Assembly: GCA_037039685.1 (NCBI GenBank)
Contig: JAWNGF010000003.1
Location: 1,488,001 to 1,552,000 of the forward strand
Reading direction: 5' to 3'
DNA: 64,000 nucleotides
DNA from: Ceratobasidium sp. AG-K
Lineage: Eukaryota > Basidiomycota > Agaricomycetes > Cantharellales > Ceratobasidiaceae
Part shown: piece after piece, positions 36,201-48,500 of the stretch
Position numbering within the stretch: the first letter of the stretch is position 1
Layout of the letters: the number at the start of each line of letters is the position of its first letter
The notes under the pieces: model-generated
Told to the model about the DNA's origin: nothing
What the model saw: the letters and a program-made list of their open reading frames with translations, nothing else
Databases searched by the model: none
Position numbers and translations under genes: made by a program

Positions 36201-36678
36201 GTCCATGACGTGAGAGATGTCAAAACGCCAGAAAGGGAGGTCGATCCATCGAACGAGAAAATCGATCCACCCTGGAAATGCATTAGTGCCACGCCTGTCT
36301 AGCTCACGGATCCTTGCTCACTGCTGAGTCCTTCTGTATTGGAGTGTCCTGAGATGAACTTGATTCGGGGGTTGCATAGAAGTTTGGACGACCACTTGTT
36401 TCCTCGCAACTCGGTTTGGTCCCGAACCATAATGATCCACCAACCACGGCGATCACAGCCAGGGCTGACAGTGGAGCATAATCTAGAGCGAATTCCCATG
36501 CTTATAAGCGCCATCTCAATACAGATCGAGGTAAGATCATACTGGTTGGCAGGCGGTTCTGTGGTGGGCGTGGTTGGTCAGGATGGGCACTTGAAAGGAA
36601 GCATCTGGCATAATAGCGCGTCGGAGCTGCTAACGACTTGGCGCGGGCGAGCCTCAATCCCAGGAGGCTAGCGCTCAT
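33231..36678 (-). CDS. Membrane-anchored cPLA2-like phospholipase (FabD/lysophospholipase-like)
   Basis: The start MSASLLGLRLARAKSLAAPT then RYYARCFLSSA (36543-36678) looks like a mitochondrial targeting sequence, and exon 2 (36322-36500) adds a single membrane helix (ALDYAPLSALAVIAVVGGSLWF). The catalytic domain follows: AFAELFGVPAHEIDDRDIPI, the oxyanion loop AGSGGGYRAMVNTSGALKG, the nucleophile block AISGSCWALAMMYSGV (Ser in SGS), DIYGTLVSARLFVP, YPMPIMTAITRH, WFEWSPFEVGCDE and the catalytic-Asp block QDAGAELNIPYYPLLRRGVD. The C-terminal part contains a Lys/Glu/Ser-rich insert of about 120 residues, then GIGIVYMPLIPNEEAQ, ISTWRFELQREE and a terminal helix ending DRLVEHAS. Family members hydrolyse glycerophospholipids with a Ser-Asp dyad. 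Location at a mitochondrial membrane is inferred from the leader only. Confidence 0.82.
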
Positions 36679-36968
36679 GGGTTTCTTAACGGAGGGTGGA
36701 GGATGTCAACAGCAAATTATCCAGTGAACCAGCGATCGCCCTAGTGACGTCACACCCGATGTAACAATCATCATGTTAATTTACAAACCAAATCAATGCC
36801 CAAGAATGTCACTACACCGCTACACTTCCGCATTCTCCTCCGAGTCCGACAAAATGGGATGGTCATAGTCCCATCCCTGTGCGCGAACATCCCTCCGACT
36901 GGCGTCATCCTGCTCTGAACTGCTCTTCCGACCAGTTCTTGATCGTGTGCGTCGCTCTTCGGATCTCC

Positions 36969-38924
36969 TCAAACTGCCGGATACTCGCTCTCGCCTAAAT
37001 GTTCCACTTCGGGTCCGGCTTCGGCCTCTGTCAAGTGGGTTTGGCCTTCCATCTGCGCGCGTTGCCTGGTCGTTACTGCTGTGCGATCCCCGTGTGTTCG
37101 ACTTGCGCCTCGCTCGTCGGGTTTCTTCGCGTCGGGCCGCAAAAATCGCTTCAACCGACTTTCGAAGGTTCTCGTCGTCCCAGCCTGATCCAATAAGGGA
37201 ACTTGACTGAAGCCGTTTGGTCGCTCAGCCGACCGCCCTCTGTCGTCTTCCAAGTCTGAAGGCCCCCCAATCGAAGTGTGGGTACCTCCATCTTGGTCTT
37301 CCAGCCCAATGACGATAAACGCAACAAGCACCAGGGCTGCTCCGACCAGAGACTGAACTGAAGCAGGTGAGCCTAAAAACAAGTCTCCGCCAACAGCGAG
37401 AGGAATGGTTAGACTAAGTCCGACGGTAACAACTAAGGGTGTGGTTTTGAGCATCGCCAGCTAAAAAGGGATATTTAAGAAGTAGACTCCAAAGCAGGAT
37501 TGGATATGCTTACAACATAGATGAAGTCACTGGACAATGTAATGAACATCTAGAATACGATTATTTCGGTCAACGCTCTCATCCCTCAATACCCAACCTA
37601 CGTTCAATAGGACGGCATACAAAGCTTTCTTCGAATTGGGTAGCTCAAATACCTCCAGTCCAGTGATGTGCAAAATCGTTCCAATGGGCCAAAATCCTAG
37701 GATGTTGAATATACCGACGAATCCAAAGAATAGTTGCATGTTGATTCGGGATTCATCCCCAATTTGCACCTTGAGTAAAATAACATAGATTGCGTAGAAA
37801 AGCGCCGATCCAAGTGCCAAAAAGTCCCCTAGGTTACACAGTAGACGGTTAGCACTCGAAATAGACCAGGCCTCGAATGCGAGACTCGCCAAGAATCGCT
37901 TGAGGGTGTGGGCGGCTGAGAACACCTGGAACTTTGGGAGATTGGTCCGCGCCATCGTTTCCTTTGTCTGCCAACGACACCAGTAGGCTGCCGATGAAAC
38001 TGACCACACCCACCGCCATTTTTTTTTTTTGGAAAAAATCCATCAAAATCAGGATAAAAATAAATTGGTCTGAACCTACCTAATTGTTACTGCCACAATT
38101 TTGCCTAGGTCCAATGACTCGACACGAAAAATGCGACCAATCAACAGAGTGAAAAAGCCTGTTTATATTAATAAGTATCACCAATGGTAAGACACTAGAC
38201 TTACCGCTCATACTAGATAGGATTGTAGTGCTAGCCACACTTGTAAAACCCAAGGACGCGTTGACGCTCCAGTTGGCGAGGAACCACAAAACACAAAAAG
38301 CGGCTGCAAGCTTGGCTGTTTCTAGTGTGCTCAGTGGGGATTGTCCTGTATGGCACCCGTCGGCATGGGTTCGCTGCGGATCATTACTAGTCGCACATTG
38401 CTACGAAAGCACAGTGATGAAGTAGCACGGCGATAAGCAAGTAGACTGCGCACCTCTTGGGTCATATGAGCTCCATCATCGGTATCAACGAGTGCCTGAT
38501 ATCCCTGTCTACATAGATGAGATGGAGTGCAGAGTCAATCAAAACACCAACTTACTCGCGCCTGGTTTTATCCGAGTTTCTCTTTTCAACAACGTACTTT
38601 ACGAAGGCTGGAAGCAAGTACAACGAAAAGGAAGCCGTATTCATGTACGTGACACTAACGACTCGGTGAGGGATGGTTAGCGCTGGATGACGGATGTAGG
38701 CTTACAAGAATGGCTTGTTATAACCGTCGTCAAACAGGTTCTTCAAACATTCAAAGATAATTCGAACGTTAGCAGCATTGAAAAGGATGCGAATTACTCA
38801 CCTGTGTCAAAAAATTCGACCCGGTCCACTCCAGAACGACAATAAGCAACAAAATAAGTCCTATAACATACTGTCTCCGTTGCTGTGCGACTAGTGCGCT
38901 GGAGATACTGTCGTCTCCTAACAT
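36969..38924 (-). CDS. SLC35F-type (EamA/DMT) membrane transporter
   Basis: The start MLGDDSISSALVAQQRRQYV is followed by about ten hydrophobic helices: IGLILLLIVVLEWTGSNFLTQ, MNTASFSLYLLPAFVKYVV, ETAKLAAAFCVLWFLANWS, SVASTTILSSMSG, FFTLLIGRIF, FIGSLLVSLADKG, GDFLALGSALFYAIYVILLK, MQLFFGFVGIFNILGFWPIG, MFITLSSDFIYVLAML, TPLVVTVGLSLTIPLAVGG and VGAALVLVAFIVIGLED. NLFDDGYNKPF after the first helix and LKVQIGDES before helix 8 are typical of SLC35F5 and yeast YML018C/THI74. A soluble tail of about 100 charged residues ends at 36969. Known relatives sit in vacuolar or Golgi membranes; the cargo is unknown. One intron contains a run of 12 or more T at about 38020. The exact splice between ESRIRGL and GDFLAL was not resolved. 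Confidence 0.82.
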
Positions 38925-39542
38925 GCAGTCCCAGCTATACAGAGTCAGAAACGGCCGCGGCCAGGTTGGTTTTTGTGACAACAATCCTTTGTGAATGGTG
39001 CAATCAAGTAGAATGACGAAATGACTAGCTCCGAGAGTGTGTGTTACATAATAGAGTATGTCACCTGCCATAACGTAAAAGATGGCGTGCTACCTGACTT
39101 AGTGTTTGTTTATCCCACAGCACCATGCAGATCGATAGACCACTGCGACGTTGTTACACAGGATCCACGACCGTGATCATGTCAAGGTGGACAGACTATA
39201 CTCGCGCATTTCAGGATGAGGAGGGCCGATATTGCCACAGAAACTTTGCATGGTGAAGCAATATGGTACGATGATGAGGGTGGGCTCAACACATCTGTAC
39301 TCTTCTGTTGTAATGATGGTGTGTGTGCGTCTTGGCCTTCGTCTTTGCTGACCAACATAGCTATACATAGGCTAACTAGACCCTGTGCAGAATTGCTCCA
39401 CCGGCCTATCGATCTGCGTGGTGCTGTAAGAGCCAGCCTGGCCTTTGACCGATTACATCTATAATTTCCAATGCTATATATCTTTCCTTTGAACACAGAT
39501 GCTTCTATTATGGTAAGACGGCAAAAACCGCATATATGCACC
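38925..39542. other. Intergenic region, about 620 bp
   Basis: Promoter of the SLC35F-type gene and 3' flank of the esterase gene. The open frames here (for example plus 39216-39464) have no recognisable content. Confidence 0.4.
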
Positions 39543-40571
39543 TCATCGTGATTTCGAGATGAGGAATTTAGCGACGCGTTGTCCAATGACCTGCTGAATA
39601 GCGGTTGAAGGATGGTATCCGTCGTACCAAAGACCTCCCCCCACTGTGTCTGGATTACTAATGTTGAATGCTACCGGGTTCGCATAGAACTCATTCCATA
39701 GAGCTTGTGTGTCAAACAAGAAGGATGTCACGTTCTGGTGCGTCTTGGTAAAGTTGGCGATGTGGCCAGGAAGTGCTGTGTTCCATTTTGCAATCTCGCT
39801 CTTGACTTGTGTGCTGTAATTGGCGCCTAGGACCCCAAGCCGTCAGTTTGAGGGTTTCAGAATCGATTGCAATGGAAATAGGCCTACCTGGAGAGCGATC
39901 GAAGGGCGGGATATTCAAGAACAAAAAGTTGCGGGCACCGCTTTGATACAAGTCGTCCTGAAGTTCAAACAACAAGGGAAGCCGCTCGCTCACGACGCCA
40001 CGACTAAAAAGGCGCATTAGAATATATTCCTCCCTGGGATTTGTAGTTACGAACTTGATATCGTTGATGCCAATCCAAGTTGCTGCATAGATTGAGCGTC
40101 GGGGCATAACACTGACCTTTAGAACGACTCACCGAACAAAGAGTTGGAAGCATTCCATGGGCACCAGCTGGGCTTAGTTCCCGCTGTAGGAACGAATTGT
40201 TCCCCTACTTGTTTCACAACACCAGTGACTTGCTGGCCACTGACCGCGTAGTCCCAAGTCAGGACCCGAGACGAGTTCACCTTGGTCGTTAAAACGCCAA
40301 CCCAGTTCTCCCCCTTCGTAATGGTAGTACCAGGATACTTTAATCCGATGGGATTGGTGGGATTCGGGATAGGAGAAGTGCTCCTGAAACCGACGGTAGA
40401 GTATGAATCGCCGCTATAGATAGAAGCAAGTTGGTATAAAATAACTCTCGGTACAATGATTAACGATACCCACAATACAAAAAGGTATTTCAACGACTTG
40501 TAACTGACCCAATCCGCGCAATTCCCTAGGCTCAAAGATGCGGCAAGGAATACCAAACCTGTCGGTCGCAT
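39543..40571 (-). CDS. Secreted GDSL/SGNH esterase, carbohydrate esterase family 16-like
   Basis: Four exons (40474-40571, 40133-40413, 39888-40082, 39543-39826). A signal peptide (MRPTGLVFLAASLSLGNCA) leads into DWVSYKSLKYLFVFGDSYST, the block I motif with GDSY carrying the nucleophilic Ser. The GDSY motif is only complete when the intron with a GTGGGT donor (40414-40473) is removed; read without splicing it would be LASIYSGDSY. Then come STSPIPNPTNPIGLKYPGTT, ENWVGVLTTK, LTWDYAVSGQQV, block III WIGINDIKF, ARNFLFLNIPPFDRSPG, and block V LWYDGYHPSTAIQQVIGQRV with the Asp-x-x-His pair. Homologues are extracellular acetyl-esterases acting on hemicellulose; exact substrate unknown. Confidence 0.87.
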
Positions 40572-42646
40572 AGTGTGAAAATGAACACTGTCAAAGACCA
40601 TTAGCCTAACCTCCAAACCATTATAAGTACTTCTGAGAAACAATTTACGTGGCAACGAGGAGATAACTCGGGCCGATTGGAACTCGTTGATAGAACAGCA
40701 GTCATGCGTTCATCGGAATTATGCCAAATGGGTGAATAATTCCCTGCAGCTGGGCTTCTGTTCTGATGATTAATTGGATGGGCGAAACAAGCCAAGCTAT
40801 TGTACCTACTAATGAGTGCGTTACAAAGCATTTTGTAACACATGATTCTATGCAACAGAAGTGCGTGTCGGTTAGTCGAACTTCAGTATCTCGGCCAATG
40901 CGCATATACCCGTTGGACGCTAGTAGGATTGCAGATAATCAGAGTTTAGAAAGATCCCCATTTCACGGCATATATTGATTGGGTATCCCGGCGAGTTTCT
41001 ATCGATATAACCTGGCAAAGAAACAGGCTGAAACCGCGCAAGATTATGACTACAATTTTTGGGATTCTGTATTCTAATTGTATGGGGAGCTAGGGTCTTG
41101 CGGTTTGCGTTTATCCTAATGCAACCAGGATCGCCAAGCAGGTACTGAAGAACGCACTTGTCAGCCCATAGCCTTATGATAGGTTTGCATAATATGTTCT
41201 CTTCACGAATTATACCAACTTCAATACTCCAAGTGACTTGTTTTAGAGGTACCGCCCGACATCTCCGCGTATTCGTTGGTTTGTAACGAGTAGCCTTGGA
41301 TGCTCGAGGGAACAATTCAGTTACCAGTGTTAGGCGGCTCTTTGTGGCTCATGCGACCCCAACGGCTCGCCAAGCAAGGAACTACCATTGGGTTCCTCAA
41401 ACGCGAGAGGTTGGAGATGAGCGAATTACACTTCGAGATCTCAAAACTCGGAAACCGAGGCAATAAACGTGCATGCATGTTTGTGTCAGGCACATCTACT
41501 AAAGTTGCGTCGATTCATTCCTTCTTGTGGTTTCGCCAACCAAATCATGCTCGAAGTCATATGGATTGCTCCCGTTCTTCCAAGAACCACCATCATTGTC
41601 AGCCATGAAATCCCTGGGCCCTCCTCCGACTCGTAGGGCTAAATCTCACCGCCTAACTCAATGCCCGAGAGAGCGCGCATGGAAAATCAAGTAGGCTCGA
41701 AGCTCCAGGGTAGCTCCTAAGGGTTGAATTCGCTAAGTTCTTTGCTACTGAAGAATGTGGTCCTCTCAAATTCTCGGCTATGGGGCACGGGGACACAGGG
41801 ATAAATTCGTAGTAAACTAGGGTTTTAGCTTCTGTGACCCGTGAACATGCGTTTAGATGTGTAACAATTTCTATATTTCCATGGAGGGCTTCACTTGCAT
41901 TTCGGTAACTTAATATAATGTCGGGGCCGGCCTGAGATACACCCACCTACTGCATCATGATCTAATCCAATTGTTCGCTGGGTATAAATATTCTATCCTC
42001 CTATATGTTGGGGTACGCATATACATCTATCTGTTTCCCCACCCAGCAAAGTTCCATTATGTGCTTTGACCTTATTGAATACGTGAAGTTAGTTGCTTGA
42101 CGCGGCATCGTCCCGAAATATTGCTGAACACTACTTGAAGGTATCGGTGTGATCACGTATACCGACTTAAATTAAACCCAGTGAGTACCCGGTTGTACTC
42201 GGCGACGTGTTTCCGAGGCGGCTCAACTTACATGTTTTCATCGTTATCTGAGTGTAGTTAGACTGCAACGATCCTCGCTGCGTGTTCAGCCAGTTCCACT
42301 CTATACCTTGTGCGACTGGCCGATGCCAGGAGTTCTGTACACAAAAGTGGGTCTCTCGCTGCTTTTCTGCCTTCCTCTTGGTTCACAATGAGTTTCCCCC
42401 CATTGCGTGCTTCAGCAAACTTCCCTCACAGAACTTGATTACTGCAGGCGAGCAGAAATATTGCGATTCGTGCTTGACTACATCACGATAGCTTGCTGTG
42501 GACCATCTCGGTGGTTCGGTGATGAGTTTCCCGAGATTGGATATCTGGATATAGATAAATAATGAAAGTGGCGTTGTCGGCGCTTGAACCTTGAGAAGTA
42601 CTGAAATTGAAGTTACTCTTGTTGAGAACAATCACATCGGTCGACT
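40572..42646. other. Gene-poor region, about 2.1 kb
   Basis: This is the largest gap in the window. Two open frames near 100 codons (plus 41300-41608 and minus 41653-41946) have no recognisable motifs and no convincing exon partners. I saw no terminal repeats, transposase motifs or RNA-gene pattern. It must contain the promoters of the esterase and of the SWIM-finger gene. AT content looks higher than in the flanking genes. Confidence 0.4.
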
Positions 42647-43317
42647 ATGGTCACAATGGCCACGAATATTTCCACCGCGGTTATTGAAACCATCAGCAAC
42701 GGTCGAGAGAGTAAGGAGGTTCTGGCATATAAGTATGCGAAGCTTGACTCTTGCTTGTCCTAGTTAGTGATAGTGCTCTCGTGGCACTCCACAGGATTTT
42801 TCAACACACCTTTCTCGCTGCACTGGACTTGATCGATCGGGGTAAGAGTAAGTGGTTTTGTGCTGTTTTGGTTGCACCCGGTTGCTTTATTCAATTCAGA
42901 ACTTACTGGTCATGAAAACCCTCATCAGTCGCCCAGATTGTGCACCAAGGCAGAAGCTTTTTCCAAGTGACCGGACAAGACGATGTATGCCAGGTACATC
43001 TTGGCCTAATGGATTTTTGGAGGGATGGCGTGGAAGGCGCGCCCGAAGATACCCTGGCTCCTGGCGCGAACTGGCCGGGCGTGGGTGGAACTAACTGGTG
43101 TTCTTGCGCTCCCTTTATGTCAATCATGCTTATTGAAGGGGAGGAACGTTTAGTGAGCCAGTTGCAACCAGACAGAAATATTTCGGCTGACGGGTTTGAG
43201 CACATTTATTAGTGCAAGCACCTTTTGGCTGTTGTCCTTGTGATGAAACTTGATAGGCTACCTCGAAGGATGTGCGGTAATAGTGAGGTCGACTTGATCT
43301 TTTTAAATGATGTCTAG
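42647..43317 (+). CDS. SWIM zinc-finger protein, Sws1/ZSWIM7-like
   Basis: Exons 42647-42732, 42795-42841, 42929-43152 and 43213-43317 give 153 residues. The N-terminal part is helical (STAVIETISNGRESKEVLAY, FLAALDLIDRVAQIVHQG). The SWIM finger is split over the last intron: NWCSCAPFMSIMLIEGEERL joined to CKHLLAVVLVMKL, giving the C-x-C...C-x-H ligand set, and the FQVTGQDDVCQVHL strand precedes it. Fungal Sws1 and human ZSWIM7 have this size and layout; with partner proteins they promote Rad51-dependent homologous recombination. There is a proline/glycine-rich insert of about 35 residues between VHL and NWCSC. The final intron must be spliced to see the finger at all. Confidence 0.72.
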
Positions 43318-43522
43318 TAGAACCGCATGAGGGGTCCCGAGGACCTCCGATCATTGTCCGTTTCTGTCATACAGTTATGTTAGATGGTGGGTCTGTCGCA
43401 CTACGCTGGTTATACGTTGTGTATTAAATGCGATGCTCTAGCTGGATTAATGTAACTATACGAATGCCCTCTGGGGTTAGATACATACGGATGCATATTC
43501 TAGCAAGGGAGTGCTGCCATAT

Positions 43523-45235
43523 TCAGTCTTTCAGACGGTCCTCTAGAAACTCTGCATAGGTGAGAAGGGACTTGAGGAGAGAATCTTGGTCCTTGGATGA
43601 CAAGGCGCGTCCAGCATCAGATTCTAGACCTTTTACCAACGTGCGGAGCTCAGAAGGATCATCGAATCCATACCAGCGTGGCTGCATCCCATCGGCCTTC
43701 GATCCCCAACAAAAAACGAATGTAGACCAATGCTCCCAGCGGTTCTCGCCACGGCTAGACTTAGGAGCTAGCAGTAGAGAAAAGTACTGACGGCCTAGCC
43801 TATCAGATCCTAGATAAGTCCCTCGGCCGGCGCATGCACGTAGGTCTAGACTATATGCGACCGAGAGACTCCGGACCGCTCGTTGATGGTTGGCCTCAGC
43901 CTCCTTTCGCTAACAGCGACTTTGAGTGGCGCGTTCGGAGAGGTTTAAAGCGGGCCTTACCTTGGATTTAAGTTCCTTGATTTTGATGGTAGTCGGAGAA
44001 CCACGGGTGACCTTGCTACCTTTGGCAATCGCATTTGACTTCTCCTGGGATTTTGTAGCCTCCAATGTCGCAAGTGCGGTAGAAAACTTCTGACGCTGCT
44101 CAGCCCAGCTCGCCTTTTCTTCGGCCAGTTTAGTCACATGGGATTTGTGTGCAGCGATCGACAAGGTGCGAATACCTACGTCGATATCACTACGTATGCT
44201 AGGTGATTGCAATGCCAATTCAGCTAGGAACACTAGGAATTGGCAGGAACTGGGCACCGCATGTGAGCGAAAAATCAAGCGTGGAATCTTTCGGTGGAGG
44301 AGGGGGCTGAGAAAGCCGGGCCGCGCGAGAAGTTCGACGAGTGACCCTGCCGTTGTCTTCATCTTCGTCTTCGCTTTCATCGAAATCAGCATCAGTGGAG
44401 GGAGGAAGCTCAGGATTGGGAATGTCGGGGTAACAAGTTCGACGAAGTTCAGCAAGAGCGTCCCAGGTTGCGGTCAAGTTGCCCCTGGTGTTCCGGATGT
44501 ATCGAATCGTAGCTTGACATCCTTGGCGTAGATTGGGAGCGGCATCTGCTCCAACGAGATCCACCAAGGTTAATAGCAGGGCCTTCAAAGTGGCCTTGGG
44601 AATATAGTCGTGTGTCGGCGCGGAAAGACGAGATAGGGTGTCCAGATGAGCTTGAGCTAGCTTCGTCAAGGGCTGAAACCGGGCCAAAAATTCCCGCAAC
44701 TGGTTTTGGTAGTATCAGTCGGATGGTGTATTTTTGCAACACTAGTACAAACCTGCATTCTTTGCATGATCTCATCATATGAAATATCGGTTAGAATGGG
44801 TGTCCATTTAGGTTGGGGGACTTTCTCCGCAACTTTATGACGTGGGCAACAAGCTGTGTTCCGGCCCCAGGAGATACAACACGGAAATTACTTGAGTAAC
44901 ATGCCCACAAGCGACCAAAGCAACTGACTGACCTTGTGGCTTGACTTTCTTGGTTCAACGCCCCGCACCTTCTTGGGGTCCGTCCCGCTGCCACCTGCCA
45001 TGTCCGACATGCTCCTCTTGCGTTTAAGGACTTGGTCACCCGAACTAGAGGTAGGCTCGACGTTCTGGTCTTCCGCCTTGTTCTTGCTCTTGATTTTGGG
45101 TTTGGAGGCGACTTTCATCGGTATCTCCACACGCATCGTTCCGAGCGAAGGTCGAGTCTTCGGTGTTTTTCGGTCAGCGGGAGGAGTATCTAACGTCTTG
45201 TTATCATCGCGATTGGAGAGCGGCGCATGGGACAT
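43523..45235 (-). CDS. DDT/WHIM-like nuclear protein, putative chromatin-remodelling accessory factor
   Basis: The protein begins MSHAPLSNRDDNKTLDTPPA, with about 110 basic, disordered residues (KPKIKSKNKAEDQ, VLKRKRS) suggesting nuclear location. Then follow TPILTDISYDEIMQRMQ and LREFLARFQPLTKLAQAHLD with LKALLLTLVDLVGAD, a helical block of the DDT type. An acidic hinge (DADFDESEDEDEDNG) leads to a coiled coil (HVTKLAEEKASWAEQRQKFS). The C-terminus has RGTYLGSDRLGRQYFSLLLAP, W..WSTFVFCWGSKADG, PRWYGFDDPSELRTLVKGL and a terminal helix, the pattern of the WSD/WHIM2 motif (GxDRxGRxYW...W). In ISWI partner proteins such as Itc1 and WSTF, DDT and WHIM modules contact the remodeller and linker DNA. 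The domain calls come from motif recognition only. Confidence 0.5.
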
Positions 45236-45542
45236 TGTGATAGGTATTTGAGATTTTTGGCGGGGATGGTCAGAGCGATGTTGTGGTTGATCCCGTCGCG
45301 ACTCCCAGTATCACGTGACTTTGAGACCCAAACACACACTTGAAGCACGTATTTGGAGTGGCTCATGGCGGGCATCCAAGTGTATGCGGCTGGATAATTA
45401 CTTGTGCTGGCACATCACGTCACAATGCATCTCAATTTGCGGTATTGGTTGCTCCTAACATAATAAAGCCGCTGAATGAATGCTCTATAAGTTTATTGGT
45501 CTACTGTTACTATAAAATATGCTCATCCTGCGAGTACAAATA

Positions 45543-48500
45543 TCAGTGTGCTCCCCTAGGGGTCGTAGCCCCGGATCTATACATCTCAATCGCTTCCGCT
45601 CCGCCAGGTCCGCGCGTTATTCTTCGTTGACGCATGTCTTGCCCAGACCGCGAGCGAGGTATACCTGGAGCCTGAGGCGTGCCTGACCATTCGTCCACCT
45701 CGTCGAACACATCTTGACCTCGGTCAAGTATAATAGCATCCTGATCTGTGAAAGACCATTCGCCCCGAGGAATACGAGGTTCCGCTGCCGAGAGGTCGGG
45801 CTCAGGCATCTCGGTACGCTCCATCTCCTTGACTTCTTCCCATGGTACTTGGGTGTACTTTGTGGGCCCTGGTTTGGCGGAAGGATTGCCAGCAGAACCA
45901 AAGATTTTGAGCTCAGCCATTGACGCTTTCAACGCGCATATCCACTTGTTTCGGCGTTTGGCTACCAAATCCGTAAGGATGAGCTCACTTGCGGCAAATG
46001 TGACAATCGAACTTACTCTTGAGTGCACCTTGCTGCCAGTTGGACTTGTACAATATATCGGCCTTGAGAACCATCTTCTCCTGATCCGGAATGTCTAATC
46101 AAGGCGTAAGTTACATCGTACGCGTGTGGTAACAAGAAATCTGCTCCACCTGATACTACAATATCGAACATAGGTTGAAAATCTCGCCTATGAGATTGAA
46201 CGAACGCGAGCATGCGGGACCGTAAAGCTTCAATTTGCTCGAACTCGGTGTCATAAGTGACATCGAACGTGAAAGTCTCGGACATGGCTCCACTTCGCCG
46301 TATATTGGATATGAACTGGTATGTATGCGGTGAGTAGACAAATTTCGAGCGTACGAGCGTGACGGACCTGTGTGCTCAGAGCCGCGTTGGGAGCCTGGAC
46401 GAGGCAACCACGCGAAATGTCGATAAATACGGTACTCAAGAGACGCATCTCCTTCACAATGTATGATCCCTTGTCAATGTCCACACGATCGCCGACATCG
46501 TACGGGTGTTTTCTAGGTTTCGTTAGCCACGCCCCATCAGTTAAACTTGAGGCAAACCTACATGAACAGGAACACAATGGATGTGAGGACCTCGGAGGCG
46601 GAGGCGCCAATGAGCCAGGACAAACCTATCACCATCGTAATTATCAAGTTTGCGAGAAACCGGCTTAACTCACCAAGAACAAGTGACCCAGCACCAGTTA
46701 ACAGAGTAGTAAGTTTTGCTTCCTATGGGCAATATTTTAGCTACTCCACTAGTCGCTGGTTCACTAGAGTATTCCATACCAGAGTTACAGCGATGACCAA
46801 TGCAGCGATGATAAAGTACAAGCTCATTAGAATATTATCCAATCGACCCACAGCAGAATCGATGTCTCGCATGGAATTCGCCAGGGCTAGCCGTTCTCGG
46901 TGGACTTCCAAGCAAGCCATCTCGACTTCATCACGGGTCGCATCGTGATTACCGTCTTTATCAAACATTGCAAACGCGATTTCAGTCATCTCATGGTTTG
47001 GGAAGTACTGTGCGATATCGGTGATGACCAGTGTACTTGCGCCGGGCTGAATGAAGGAATAGAATATACGACGAGCGAGCTAGTGTCAAAACATTCAGTA
47101 TCATTCAAGCCGGACCATAACTATAGCATACCAGTCGAGTTTTATTTGCCGATGACAAAGCTGTGGAGACCATTGCCGCAGGGGAGTTCGGCTGAAGCAC
47201 AGAGCTTTGGTAGGATCATGAGTTAGTCAACCCTATCGATGGACTACAGAGTATGTACTAACCTCCCAGCAATCTCGCTAGCAACATTTCCAAGCGCTGT
47301 AGTCGTGGTGGAAGCAACGCCTTTTACACCTTTAATAACGCCCCGTAGAAGCTTTTTGGGGTTGATCGCGCTGGGTGCATTCGCTTGTCCGTCTTTGAGG
47401 GTGTCGCTCCGTCCAGGAATCTCGGACGAGTACTTGTACAGGGTGGTCAAGCACGAAGTTTGAACTTTCTGTTCTGCAATACGTTCAGCATATGAGCGCT
47501 CGTGGAATTTGAAGGCACTTGAAAATAATTTCAGTTTGGCACGTATTTCAAGCAACTGAGCTCTTACATCCACTGAATAGCAAATTTCTCCCCCAGCAAG
47601 ATTGCTGCGCAAAGCATAACTCCGAACAAGATTTTGGCAATCAAATCGATGTTACTCGAGTTGCTGCCTGTCGCGCGACTGCGGCGGAATCATTTTGGTC
47701 AACATCCGCCTCGTTACGGTTGATGAGTTGCGTGAAAGCAATCCACTGGGCCAAACTCCAGGCAAAGAAAGCAATGTAACGGTGAAGTGCCTATAGGGAG
47801 AACATCAGCTAATGGGCATCACCAATAAATATATATTCAACATACCGTGAGCCAATCAATATATCTCCGCAGGCCTACAGCAACAACTCCCAGTGTGTTA
47901 CGTAGCACCACTGGTAGTGCCATTGATACCGCGAGCGCAGCCCACCAGCCTGCCCAGCAAACACTGAACCAGATACTCCACCATTTGAGTAGCACACCCC
48001 AAATGTTGGCATTGGGAAAAGTCGTAAGTTGAAGAATACCGGGAATCCACAGAATTGCAAGGACCGGAATGATGTACAGGAACCAGCGAGTAACTATCGA
48101 TAGGTTGAGCAAATAAGTGTAGAAACGAACAAGCCTATTTTTCGGAATGTCGCCCTCAGCAAACTGAAGGTGGGCTTGGGACGCGTTTCGAGAATCAAAA
48201 CCTGAAACTACCGTTAACTATCAAGATTAACAACCGCAGAATCACTCACCGTCTATATCCTTTGTAATTCCAGTTAAAAAATCCCAGCTCTGATTGCGCG
48301 GATGATGTGGTCTCGTCGGCTTCTCGTCGTCCTTGATACGTACGAATCCTCCAGGGCCTTTGTGTGGTTAATAACCGTAGTGAAGGTTGGACGAACAACA
48401 TACCTACTGTACTCCCCCCAGGACTATTGCTACTGTCAGCGTATGAGCCTTGCTTTGAAGGAGGGTAGGTTGGAAAATACGACGGCTCGGCGATGCGAAC

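Noticed and set aside
36852..36880. Short inverted repeat (GGGATGG / CCATCCC) as a terminator
   Set aside because: Small hairpin downstream of the transporter stop; intrinsic terminators do not apply to RNA polymerase II genes and no T tract follows.
38018..38034. Homopolymer T run as a possible transposon poly-A scar
   Set aside because: It lies inside an intron of the transporter gene with no target-site duplication or element next to it.
41653..41946. Minus-strand open frame of 97 codons in the gene-poor gap
   Set aside because: No motif, no exon partners, and length near chance expectation.
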